From Deltaproteobacteria bacterium (GTDB taxonomy: Bacteria > Desulfobacterota > Deferrisomatia > Deferrisomatales > Deferrisomataceae): a DNA stretch of 8,292 nucleotides. A model generated the notes under the pieces. That model worked only from the letters and a program-made list of their open reading frames with translations. It made no database searches and was not told where the DNA came from. Below, piece by piece: positions 1 to 6,222 of this stretch. Position 1 is the first letter of the stretch. Every line of letters begins with the position of its first letter. A program made the position numbers and the translations under genes. The stretch spans positions 1 through 8,292 of the forward strand of contig JAADGT010000221.1 in assembly GCA_013152215.1 (NCBI GenBank), given 5' to 3'.

Positions 1-385
1 AGATCTCCCGGTGCAGGCGGCCCACGTACCGCTCGAGGGCCGCGGGGTTGCGGAGCAGCAGCCGATCCACCACGATCTCGGCCCCCCCCTGCGCCTCGGC
101 CCCTGCCCGTGCCTTGCGGGCCCCCCGCCGCTCCATCAGGTTCCGGACGCGGGACTCCAGGGCCCGGAAGCGGTGGGCCAGGGTCGTGACCCGGAACCGC
201 TCCGCCGTGGTCAGCAGGGGCGACCCCACCAGCCGGCGCAGCTCCCGCTCCAGGTCCCGACGCAGCTTCTCGGGCTCCGTGCGGCGCACCCCGGCCAGGT
301 AGTGATCGTACTCCTTTCGCAGCGCCTCGATCCGCTGCTCCAGGTCCTGCACCTCCGACGAGACCGGCGGTCCGCCGCTCATCAT
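1..385 (-). CDS. Partial small coiled-coil-rich protein (C-terminus beyond left edge), resembles MXAN_5187 C-terminal domain
   Basis: The reverse strand is open from an ATG-ATG pair (385-383 and 382-380) to the window edge, giving about 128 residues without a stop. An in-frame TAG lies three codons upstream, so the start must be one of these two ATGs. GGGG of the upstream tagggg sits 3 nt from the first and 6 nt from the second, slightly favouring 382. The protein is soluble, charged and helical: an N-terminal coiled-coil-like stretch (VQDLEQRIEALRKEYDHYLAG, residues 12-32), a segment with TTAERFRVTTLAHRFRALE, then a basic Ala/Gly linker and another helix (LLLRNPAALERYVGRLHREI). The pattern LR..Y..Y..G, then L...L..L, then RFRV..L..RF...E recalls the MXAN_5187 C-terminal domain of Myxococcus and relatives. 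That is remembered pattern similarity, not a search. It follows nifS by 32 nt and is probably co-transcribed with it. Function unknown. Confidence 0.7.
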   Translation of the reverse strand, partial: MMSGGPPVSSEVQDLEQRIEALRKEYDHYLAGVRRTEPEKLRRDLERELRRLVGSPLLTTAERFRVTTLAHRFRALESRVRNLMERRGARKARAGAEAQGGAEIVVDRLLLRNPAALERYVGRLHREI

Positions 386-417
386 GGGCCCCTACGCCCC
401 CGGCTCCCTCGAACGGG

Positions 418-1602
418 TCAGCATGCGCCCACCGAAGACGGCTCGTGCTCCTCGGAGAACGGCGAGATCGACCGGAGCCGCTCGATGATCTTGGGCATCT
501 CGGCCACCACGAAGTCCACCTCCTCCTCGGTGTTGAACCGGCTCAGGCTGAACCGCACGGAGCCGTGGGCGAAGGTGAACGGCACCCCCATGGCCCGCAG
601 CACGTGGGACGGCTCCAGGCTGCCCGAGGTGCAGGCCGACCCCGAGCTGGCGCACACCCCGATCTGGTCGAGCAGCAGCAGGATCGCCTCGCCCTCCACG
701 TACTTGAACGACAGGTTCACCGTGTTGGGCAGCCGCTCCGTGGGGTGGCCGTTGAGCCGCGTGTCCGGCACGGAGGCCAGCAGCCCCTTCTCCAGCCGGT
801 CCCGCAGGGCCCGCACCCGGGTGTTCTCCTCGTCCATGTGCTGCCGGGCCAGCTCGCACGCCTTGCCCAGGGCGATGATCCCGGGCACGTTCTCGGTGCC
901 GCCCCGGCGGCCCCGCTCCTGGTGGCCCCCGATCAGGAACGGTCGGTAAGGGGTGCCCTTGCGCACGTACATCGCCCCCACGCCCTTGGGCGCGTGGAGC
1001 TTGTGCCCCGACAGCACGAGGAAGTCGATCGGCAGCGACCGCAGATCGATCGGCACCTTGCCCACGGCCTGCACGGCGTCGGTGTGGAACAGGATTCCCC
1101 GGCTCTTCACGATCTCGGCCGCCCGCTCCACCGGGAACACGGTGCCGGTCTCGTTGTTCGCCCACATGATCGACACCACGGCCGTGTCGTCGCGCAGGCT
1201 GTCCTCCAGCTCCTGCAGGTCGATCATGCCCTGCTCGTCCACCCCCAGGAGGGTCACGTGGTAGCCCTTCTTGATCAGGTGGTTCACCAGGTTCAGCACG
1301 GCCGGGTGCTCCACCCGGGTGGTCACCACGTGGCGTTTCTCGGGCTGGGCCTCGAGGGCCGAGCGGATCGCCGTGTTGTCCCCCTCGGTCCCGCAGCTCG
1401 TGAACACGATCTCGGAGGGGTCGGCGCCCAGCAGCTCGGCCACCCGCTCGCGGGCCTCGGCCAGCTTTCGCGCCACCTGGCCTCCGAAGGTGTGCATGCT
1501 CGAGGGGTTGCCGTACAGCTCGGTGAAGTACGGCCGCATCTCCTCGAACACGGCGGGATCCACCCGGGTCGTCGCGTTGTTGTCGAAATAGATCGTTCGC
1601 AT
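418..1602 (-). CDS. nifS: Cysteine desulfurase NifS
   Basis: A PLP-dependent cysteine desulfurase that takes sulfur from L-cysteine as a persulfide and passes it to the NifU scaffold for Fe-S cluster assembly in the cytoplasm. At 394 residues it has normal family length. Visible landmarks are the N-terminal YFDNNATT, the cofactor-region H99, D175 and Q178 (FHTDAVQAVGK), the Schiff-base lysine K201 in SGHKLHAPKG, the GGHQERGRRGGTENV block (225-239) and the catalytic C324 in the short loop SSGSACTSGSLEPSHVL, which marks a group I (NifS/IscS) enzyme. A further Cys is the last residue (C394). The start is the ATG only 4 nt after the nifU stop, with GGAGG inside the nifU end, so the two are almost surely translationally coupled. 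The nifU pairing favours the NifS label over IscS. No nitrogenase genes are visible, so a general Fe-S role is as likely as a nitrogen-fixation role. Confidence 0.96.
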   Translation of the reverse strand: MRTIYFDNNATTRVDPAVFEEMRPYFTELYGNPSSMHTFGGQVARKLAEARERVAELLGADPSEIVFTSCGTEGDNTAIRSALEAQPEKRHVVTTRVEHPAVLNLVNHLIKKGYHVTLLGVDEQGMIDLQELEDSLRDDTAVVSIMWANNETGTVFPVERAAEIVKSRGILFHTDAVQAVGKVPIDLRSLPIDFLVLSGHKLHAPKGVGAMYVRKGTPYRPFLIGGHQERGRRGGTENVPGIIALGKACELARQHMDEENTRVRALRDRLEKGLLASVPDTRLNGHPTERLPNTVNLSFKYVEGEAILLLLDQIGVCASSGSACTSGSLEPSHVLRAMGVPFTFAHGSVRFSLSRFNTEEEVDFVVAEMPKIIERLRSISPFSEEHEPSSVGAC

Positions 1603-1606
1603 GGTC

Positions 1607-2443
1607 CTACGCCTCCACCACCCGGATCTCGGGGTCCACCATCTCCCGCAGCCTCGCCTCGATCCCCTGCAGCGTCACCTGGCTCGACGGGCAGTTCACG
1701 CACATACCCCGGAACCGCACGTACACCGTGGTTCCGTCCACGTCCACCAGCTCCAGGTCCCCGCCGTCGGCCTGCAGCCCCGGCCGGATCTCCTCGTCGA
1801 TCACCTTCTGGATCAACTGGATCCGCTGCAGGTTCGTGAGCCGCCGGGGCTTGGCCTCGGTCTGGGCCTTGGCCCGGCGCATCTCCCCCCGGACCTCCCG
1901 CAGGATCCGCTCGATGTCCGGCAGGCACCGTTCGCATCCGCCCCCGGCCTTGGTGTAGTGGGTCACGTCCTCCACGGTCTGGAGGTCGTTCTCCTCGATG
2001 GCCCGGCGGATCTGCCGGTCCGTGACCCCGAAGCACTCGCACACCACCTCGCCCTCGAGCTCGGTCTTCGGAGTCTCGATGCCCCGGTAGTTGTTGATCG
2101 CCGCCTCCAGGGCCTCCCGACCCATCACCGAGCAGTGCATCTTCTCCTTGGGAAGCCCTCCCAGGTAGTCGGCGATGTCCCGGTTGGTGATCCGGAGCGC
2201 CTCGTCCAGGGTCTTGCCCTTGACCATCTCGGTCAGGGCCGAGGCCGAGGCGATGGCGCTGCCGCACCCGAAGGTCTGGAACTTGGCGTCCACGATCCGC
2301 TCGTCCTCGATCTTCAGGTACAGCCGCAGCGCGTCTCCGCACGCCAGGCTCCCCACCTCGCCCACCGCGTCCGCATCCTCCATCTTGCCCACGTTGCGCG
2401 GGTGGAGGAAATGATCCTTCACCTTGTCGCTGTAGTCCCACAT
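1607..2443 (-). CDS. nifU: NifU, three-domain Fe-S cluster scaffold
   Basis: A scaffold on which Fe-S clusters are built with sulfur from NifS. From the ATG at 2443 it is 278 residues with all three NifU parts. The IscU-like N-terminal domain has cluster cysteines C35 (LACGD), C60 (FGCGSA) and C104 (MHCSVMG). The central BFD-like [2Fe-2S] domain has C135-x-C137 and C170-x2-C173. The C-terminal Nfu domain has C248-x2-C251 (MCVNCPSSQ). This is the full set of nine cysteines expected for the Azotobacter-type protein. An upstream in-frame ATG at 2500 would add 19 Gly/Arg-rich residues. I prefer 2443 because MWDYSDKVKDHFLHPRNVG is the family N-terminus and an AGAGAG/GGAG ribosome site precedes it. 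It leads the nifU-nifS pair. No iscR-type regulator gene lies next to it. Confidence 0.96.
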   Translation of the reverse strand: MWDYSDKVKDHFLHPRNVGKMEDADAVGEVGSLACGDALRLYLKIEDERIVDAKFQTFGCGSAIASASALTEMVKGKTLDEALRITNRDIADYLGGLPKEKMHCSVMGREALEAAINNYRGIETPKTELEGEVVCECFGVTDRQIRRAIEENDLQTVEDVTHYTKAGGGCERCLPDIERILREVRGEMRRAKAQTEAKPRRLTNLQRIQLIQKVIDEEIRPGLQADGGDLELVDVDGTTVYVRFRGMCVNCPSSQVTLQGIEARLREMVDPEIRVVEA

Positions 2444-2495
2444 CGCGTTCTCTCTCCGTGTTCGGCCCCCCGGTCCGGAGGGCCGGCCTGCTTTT

Positions 2496-2541
2496 TCCAA
2501 CCGAATCGATCCATCAATACCACCGGCCCCGACCGTGTCAA
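2496..2541 (-). promoter_or_regulatory. Candidate promoter for nifU-nifS
   Basis: On the minus strand an exact TTGACA (2541-2536) is followed after 16 nt by TATTGA (2519-2514), a weak -10. The -35 overlaps the stop codon of the upstream lipoprotein gene. An imperfect inverted element (TTGAT, 2 nt, ATCGA) follows the -10 and could bind a regulator. The 94-nt gap and good -35 suggest nifU has its own start site, but the -10 matches only half the consensus, so an activator or readthrough from the upstream operon is possible. Confidence 0.35.
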
Positions 2542-3596
2542 CGCCCCGGGGTGGCCACCCCCTTCAACGAGGCCTCCAGGGCCTCCATGTCCACCTTCCC
2601 GGCCGACGCGTGCACCACCCTCCCCTCCCGGTCGAGCACCACGACCGTGGGGGTGGCCCGCACCCCCAGGGCCCGCGCCACCCCCTTGCCCTCCCAGTCG
2701 GCCAGGCACGGCGGGCTCCCCCGGCCCTCGAGGAACCGCCGGATCCGGTGCCCGAGGGCCGGCGTGTCCACGTTCACCGAGTAGAACCGGACCCCCCGTT
2801 CCTGGTAGCGCCGGGCCAGGTCCCACAACGGCCCGAACTCGCTCCGGCACGGCCGGCAGTACAGGCTCCAGAAGAACAGGAAGTGGGCCGACCCCGGTCC
2901 GATCGTGACCTCGCCGCCCTCCAGGGCCGTGCCCCGAAGCGGCTCCACCTGAGTTCCCACCTCCACCAACCGGGTTCCGGCCGGCGCGAACGCGGTCACC
3001 CCTCCCCGAGGGGCCAGGGTCACGTCGGTCTCCCCCCTCCGGCCCAGGTACCGCCGCACCACCCGCTCGAACCGGTCCTCGTCGCCGGGCCGGTAGCCCT
3101 CCTGGTACAGCCGGATCCATCCGGACCGATCCACGATCACGGTGACCGGCAGCACCTCCACCCCGTAGGCCTTCACCACCTCCTGCCGGGCGTCCAGCAC
3201 CACCGGGTACGGCGGCCGGATCCCCGTCTTTCGAAGGAACCTGCGGATTCGCTCGGCAGAGAACACGTCGGTGTTGACGCTGATCACCTCCAGGCCCCGG
3301 TCCCGATAGCGGCGGTACAGATCCTCGATGTTGGGCATCTCCTCGAGGCACGACTTGCAGAACACGCTCCAGAACTCGAGCAGCACCACCCGGGAGCCCA
3401 CGTAGTCGGCGAGCCGCACCACCCCCCCTTCCAGGGTCTTGCCGGCGAACGCGGGGGCCAGGGCGTTCACCTCCACGGTGACGCTTTCTCCGCCGGTCTT
3501 CTCCTGGGGTCCGGCGGGCCCGGGGGACGAACACCCCCCCAGCACGAGGACCGCGGCCCCGATCAGGCCCGTCGCAACGGCTCGAACGATTCCCAT
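2538..3596 (-). CDS. Lipoprotein with two tandem thioredoxin/TlpA-like domains
   Basis: A predicted membrane-anchored, periplasm-facing thiol-disulfide protein of 352 residues. It starts with a lipoprotein signal (MGIVRAVATGLIGAAVLVLGGC, lipobox LGGC, lipidated C22). The first redoxin/TlpA-like domain (about 42-185) has FWSVFCKSC (C80, C83) and a cis-proline in VLPVTV (P150). The second (about 195-350) has FWSLYCRPC (C247, C250) and its cis-proline in ATPTVVV (P316). Both keep the CxxC pair and the cis-Pro, so both look redox-active. The family's usual WC before the motif is FC or YC here. An ATG at 3707 would add 37 Arg/Gly-rich residues overlapping the upstream gene; 3596 is chosen because it puts the signal peptide at the N-terminus. 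It follows the MBL-fold gene by 34 nt. Likely roles are disulfide reduction, cytochrome c maturation or peroxide defence; the sequence does not decide between them. Confidence 0.88.
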   Translation of the reverse strand: MGIVRAVATGLIGAAVLVLGGCSSPGPAGPQEKTGGESVTVEVNALAPAFAGKTLEGGVVRLADYVGSRVVLLEFWSVFCKSCLEEMPNIEDLYRRYRDRGLEVISVNTDVFSAERIRRFLRKTGIRPPYPVVLDARQEVVKAYGVEVLPVTVIVDRSGWIRLYQEGYRPGDEDRFERVVRRYLGRRGETDVTLAPRGGVTAFAPAGTRLVEVGTQVEPLRGTALEGGEVTIGPGSAHFLFFWSLYCRPCRSEFGPLWDLARRYQERGVRFYSVNVDTPALGHRIRRFLEGRGSPPCLADWEGKGVARALGVRATPTVVVLDREGRVVHASAGKVDMEALEASLKGVATPGR

Positions 3597-3630
3597 GGCC
3601 GCCCCAGCATACGGCCGCGGGTCGGCCCGG

Positions 3631-4482
3631 TCAAAGGCGCCGTCGCCACGCCCACAGGAACCCGGGCAGGTCGAACCGCTCGAACGGGCTCGCGCCCGGC
3701 GGCCCACCGAGCCTTCGCTCCACCGCCTCGGAGGGGATGCCCCGTTCCCGACTCAGCCGCCGGAACACCTCCCGCCCCGCAGCCACCGGGTCGGGAGGTC
3801 CCTCCCAGCGGGCCGCCTCCTCGGCCAGCCGCTCGATGGCCCGCCGGGTCAGCCGGATCCAGGCCCGGCCCCGGTCTCCGGGCCGGATCTCCCGGTGGCC
3901 GGTCACGAGCACCTCCAGGGGCAGGGCCTCGAGCCGGCCCAGGCTGTCCAGATACGCATCGCCGTCCCGGAAGTAGGGGTACGGGCTGGGGTAGAACGCC
4001 CGCTCCCAGGTCTCGCCCTTGGGCTGGACCAGGTCCCCGGGGAACAGGATCCCCGGCGGCACCCAGAACGACAGGTCGTCCCCCCGGTCCGAGTGGCCGG
4101 GGGTGACCAGGGCCCGCACCCCGGGCCCCACCTCGTCCAAGACCCGGGCCACGTGGGGCCCCAGCCCCCCCGCAGGATGGGCCACCACCCGCACGCCGGG
4201 CCGCATCCGCCGGGCCGCATCCAGGTTCGCCACGTGGTCCGGGTGGGAGTGGGTGACCAGCACCCATCCCAGGGGCTTACCGGTCTTGCGTTCCAGCCGC
4301 CGGATCTCCTCGCCCACGATCTCCCACGGCTCGTCCCCCGGGTCCACCAGGGCCAGGTGATCCGGCCCCTCCACCAGGGCGGCCCGGCCCGAGGTGATCC
4401 ACACCCCGGGCCCCAGACGATGAAGGCCCGGTCCCAACGAAGGGCCCGGGCCGCTCAATGTGCGATTCTGGGGTTCGCCCAT
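3631..4482 (-). CDS. Metallo-beta-lactamase-fold hydrolase
   Basis: A cytoplasmic-looking protein of 283 residues with the metal-binding set of the superfamily: THSHPDH (H78, H80, D82, H83), H130 in TPGHSD, D150 in FPGDL and H196 in TGHRE. This supports a dinuclear metal centre of the glyoxalase II / LACTB2-like type. The C-terminal 80 residues are mostly helical (IRLTRRAIERLAEEAARWE, then a second helical segment), as in hydrolases with an added helical lid. No flavodoxin or rubredoxin domain follows, so it is not a flavo-diiron protein. Two ATGs lie close together (4488 and 4482). GGAGG directly abuts the first and is 6 nt from the second, so 4482 is the better start. It lies between the ferritin-like gene (34 nt upstream) and the thioredoxin-domain lipoprotein gene (34 nt downstream), probably in one operon. 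The substrate is unknown; a thioester such as a glutathione-type adduct is only a guess. Confidence 0.88.
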   Translation of the reverse strand: MGEPQNRTLSGPGPSLGPGLHRLGPGVWITSGRAALVEGPDHLALVDPGDEPWEIVGEEIRRLERKTGKPLGWVLVTHSHPDHVANLDAARRMRPGVRVVAHPAGGLGPHVARVLDEVGPGVRALVTPGHSDRGDDLSFWVPPGILFPGDLVQPKGETWERAFYPSPYPYFRDGDAYLDSLGRLEALPLEVLVTGHREIRPGDRGRAWIRLTRRAIERLAEEAARWEGPPDPVAAGREVFRRLSRERGIPSEAVERRLGGPPGASPFERFDLPGFLWAWRRRL

Positions 4483-4516
4483 GTGCATCCTCCGGCCCCC
4501 AAGGGGCGGGGGGACC

Positions 4517-4993
4517 CTACCTCAGGTCCTCCAGAGCCTTCTCGATGGTGCGCAGGTGGACCTCCTCCTCGGCCACCAGCCGGCGGTAGAACTCCGCCTC
4601 AGCGTCGCAGGTGGCCTGGGCCAGGCGGTCCCGGTAGAACCCCAGGCCCTTGCGCTCCAGCTCCGCGGCCTTCTCCAGGGCCTCGAGCGCGTCCGCGTCA
4701 GGGGCCACGTGCCGGTCCAGGTCCCGGGCCGCCCGGGCGAACGCATCCTCCACGCCGGAGGCCCGGGCCACCATGGCCGTGGAGTCCGGCCAACCGGCCT
4801 GGGACTTGAGTTCCTCATAGATCTCCCGTACCCTTCGGATGTGGTCGAGCTCGTCCTCGGCCAGGGCTTGAAACACCGCCTTGGCCAGGGGGTTCGACAC
4901 CCGCTCGACGGCCTGGAGGTAGAAGTCCCGGCCGTCCGACTCGAACTTCACGGCCTCGGAAAGGGCAAGGACGGCGGCTTCGGGCGTGCTCAT
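4517..4993 (-). CDS. Ferritin-like / rubrerythrin-type diiron protein
   Basis: A 158-residue all-helical protein with the twofold-repeated diiron ligand pattern of the rubrerythrin domain. The first half has E18 (KFESDGRDFY) and E48-x2-H51 (AEDELDHI). The second has E113 (ELERKGLGFY) and E143-x2-H146 (AEEEVHL). No C-terminal rubredoxin with paired CxxC motifs is present (only C129), so it is a stand-alone ferritin-like domain, not classic rubrerythrin. Related proteins in anaerobes remove peroxide or store or oxidise iron. The ATG at 4993 has AAGGAG 8 nt upstream. It is the first gene of a likely three-gene operon with the MBL-fold and thioredoxin-domain genes, and is divergent from the flavoprotein-fur pair, whose products could supply electrons and iron- or peroxide-dependent control. 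Confidence 0.9.
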   Translation of the reverse strand: MSTPEAAVLALSEAVKFESDGRDFYLQAVERVSNPLAKAVFQALAEDELDHIRRVREIYEELKSQAGWPDSTAMVARASGVEDAFARAARDLDRHVAPDADALEALEKAAELERKGLGFYRDRLAQATCDAEAEFYRRLVAEEEVHLRTIEKALEDLR

Positions 4994-5023
4994 GGGGGCA
5001 ACTCCTTACAAGGGTGGGTCGCG

Positions 5024-5055
5024 GACTCGAGAAAATTGGCACATGGATTCTAGTC
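5024..5055. promoter_or_regulatory. Imperfect inverted repeat over the divergent start region (possible operator)
   Basis: GACT-CG-AGAA (5024-5033) faces TTCTAGTC (5048-5055). The arms are complementary over 8 bases apart from a 2-nt insertion in the left arm, and the spacer is 14 nt. The element covers the minus-strand -10, the expected minus-strand start and the flavoprotein ATG. A regulator bound here could control both directions; the Fur-family protein encoded downstream is an obvious candidate. The sequence does not match a classical Fur box, and the 2-nt insertion weakens the case. Confidence 0.25.
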
Positions 5056-5678
5056 AGGCGGTCAACGGGGTGTCAATCGCGCAGCCGTTCGTGCTGTGCG
5101 TGTACGGCAGCCCTCGCATCCGGGGAAACACCGACGTTCTGATGGATCGGTTCGTCGAGGGCCTGGAGGCCGGAGGGGTGGCAGCCGAGCGGGTGTACCT
5201 GCGGCAGCTCGCCTTCAGTCCCTGCCGGGAGATCTACGCCTGCCGGGACCACGGCGCCTGCGCCCTGCAGGACGACATGACCCCCCTGTACGACCGCATC
5301 CGGGACGCCGGGGCCCTGGCCCTGGCCAGCCCGATCATGTTCTACGGCCTCAGCGCCGTGGCCAAGGCGTTCGTCGACCGCTGCCAGGCTCTCTGGAGCC
5401 TCCGGTACCTGCGCAACGAGCGGGTCAATCGGGCCCCCGGCGGCCCGAAGCCGGCCGTGTTCCTGTCGGTGGGCGCCACCCGGGGACAACGGCTGTTCGA
5501 AGGGGCCCTTCGCACCTTCCGGTACGTGTGCGACGCCGTAGAGGCCCGGCCCTGGCAGAGCGTGACCGTTCCCGGGGTGGACCGCGCCGGCGAGATCTTC
5601 CAGCACCCCGACGCCCTCGATCGGGCCCACCGTTTGGGCACCGAGCTCGCCCGCCTCCTCCGACGGCCCCATGTCTGA
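5043..5678 (+). CDS. Flavodoxin-fold NAD(P)H-dependent oxidoreductase (NADPH-dependent FMN reductase / iron-sulfur flavoprotein type)
   Basis: A 211-residue cytoplasmic flavoprotein. Near its N-terminus are a beta strand and FMN-phosphate loop, VLCVYGSPRIRGNTDVL (17-33). The cysteine region FSPCREIYACRDHGACALQDDM (58-79) follows, then SPIMFYGLSAVAKAFVDR (96-113), typical of the FMN-ring loop. Iron-sulfur flavoproteins carry C-x2-C-x2-C-x(4-7)-C here. This protein has C61, C67 and C73, with I64 in the second position, so a normal [4Fe-4S] site is doubtful. The ATG at 5043 has only a weak ribosome site. GTG at 5070, preceded by AGGCGG 8 nt away, is a good alternative, giving MSIAQPFVLCVYGSPR and leaving the divergent promoter mostly outside the gene. 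The frame overlaps fur by 8 nt, so the two are coupled. It may reduce quinones, ferric iron or the neighbouring diiron protein; the substrate is not shown. Confidence 0.85.
   Translation: MDSSQAVNGVSIAQPFVLCVYGSPRIRGNTDVLMDRFVEGLEAGGVAAERVYLRQLAFSPCREIYACRDHGACALQDDMTPLYDRIRDAGALALASPIMFYGLSAVAKAFVDRCQALWSLRYLRNERVNRAPGGPKPAVFLSVGATRGQRLFEGALRTFRYVCDAVEARPWQSVTVPGVDRAGEIFQHPDALDRAHRLGTELARLLRRPHV
5047..5076 (-). promoter_or_regulatory. Sigma70-type promoter for the ferritin-MBL-thioredoxin operon
   Basis: On the minus strand an exact TTGACA (5076-5071) is followed after 18 nt by TAGAAT (5052-5047), a five-of-six match to the -10. Transcription would start near 5040 and give a leader of about 47 nt ending in AAGGAG before the ferritin-like ATG at 4993. 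The whole element lies within the first codons of the divergent flavoprotein frame. Confidence 0.6.
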
Positions 5679-6222
5679 GCCCGCCTCCCGCTTCGACCGG
5701 CTCCGAGAGGCCAAGGCCCGCCTGCGCGCCTACCTGCGGGACCGGGGCCTCCGGTCCTCCCGACAGAGGGAGGCGGTGCTCGAGGCGTTCCTGGCGGAGG
5801 ACGCCCACGTGAGCGTGGACGAGCTCTACGACCGCCTCCGCCCGACCCACCCCAGCCTCAGCCCGTCGACCGTGTACCGATCCATGGCGCTCTTCGTGAA
5901 CGCCGGCATCGCCAAGGAGAGGCGGTTCCACGGGGAACGGGTGCGCTACGAGCCCGGCATCGGTGTGGACCACCACGACCACCTGGTGTGCCTGGACTGC
6001 GGCCGCATCGAGGAGTTCGAGGATCCCACCATCGAGCGGCTCCAGCAGGAGATCGCCCGCAGCCGGGGGTTCGTGGTGCGGTTCCACCGGCTCGAGCTCT
6101 ACGGCCTGTGCGGCCGGTGCCGGGCCGACCCCAAAAAAAATTCGTCCCAGGGGGTTGACACCGACCTTTCGGATCCGTATAAAGGGCATCGTAACGACGA
6201 CATCAACCGGCGCCGCCGGTGA
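5671..6222 (+). CDS. Fur-family metal-dependent transcription regulator
   Basis: A ferric-uptake-regulator family repressor with a winged helix (about 20-90, including RSSRQREAVLEAFL and SPSTVYRSMALFVNAGI) and a dimerisation/metal domain (about 92-152). Visible metal residues are the HHDHLVC block (H101-H104), structural-zinc cysteines C107-x2-C110 and C147-x2-C150, and H139. It overlaps the flavoprotein gene by 8 nt. Beside a rubrerythrin-like gene, PerR-like peroxide sensing is plausible, but the subtype (Fur, PerR or Zur) cannot be read with certainty. After the normal family end at about residue 153, the frame runs 30 more residues (KKNSSQGVDTDLSDPYKGHR, then NDDINRRRR) through an A8 run, a consensus promoter and the expected start of the next transcript. 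Either this protein has an unusual polar tail, or slippage at A8 or a sequence error hides an earlier stop: one extra A would end it at the TGA inside the -35 box. Confidence 0.92.
   Translation: MSEPASRFDRLREAKARLRAYLRDRGLRSSRQREAVLEAFLAEDAHVSVDELYDRLRPTHPSLSPSTVYRSMALFVNAGIAKERRFHGERVRYEPGIGVDHHDHLVCLDCGRIEEFEDPTIERLQQEIARSRGFVVRFHRLELYGLCGRCRADPKKNSSQGVDTDLSDPYKGHRNDDINRRRR
6155..6183 (+). promoter_or_regulatory. Consensus sigma70 promoter upstream of the metX leader
   Basis: TTGACA (6155-6160), a 17-nt spacer and TATAAA (6178-6183) match the consensus at 11 of 12 positions with ideal spacing. Transcription should start near 6190. It lies in the 3' end of the fur frame and is the only good promoter I see ahead of the SAM riboswitch and metX. 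Confidence 0.85.

Noticed and set aside
2463..2496. Plus-strand hairpin CGGCCC/GGGCCG followed by TTTTT, looking like a terminator
   Set aside because: No plus-strand gene lies upstream to be terminated, the T-run starts 6 nt after the stem, and the region is the 5' leader of minus-strand nifU.
445..4809. Long plus-strand open frames opposite nifS, nifU, the lipoprotein and MBL-fold genes (for example 445-1839, 1601-2908, 2535-4106, 3439-4809)
   Set aside because: They are antisense to well-identified genes, are low-complexity Arg/Pro/His/Gly-rich, lack family motifs and arise from high GC content.
5037..5051. Possible sigma54 promoter (TGGCAC followed by TTCT) before the flavoprotein
   Set aside because: The invariant GC of the -12 element is missing at the required distance and the flavoprotein ATG lies inside it.
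6206..6220. ACCGGC-gcc-GCCGGT hairpin as a terminator of fur
   Set aside because: It has no T-run after it and overlaps the last fur codons; the hairpin at 6238-6284 is the real candidate.
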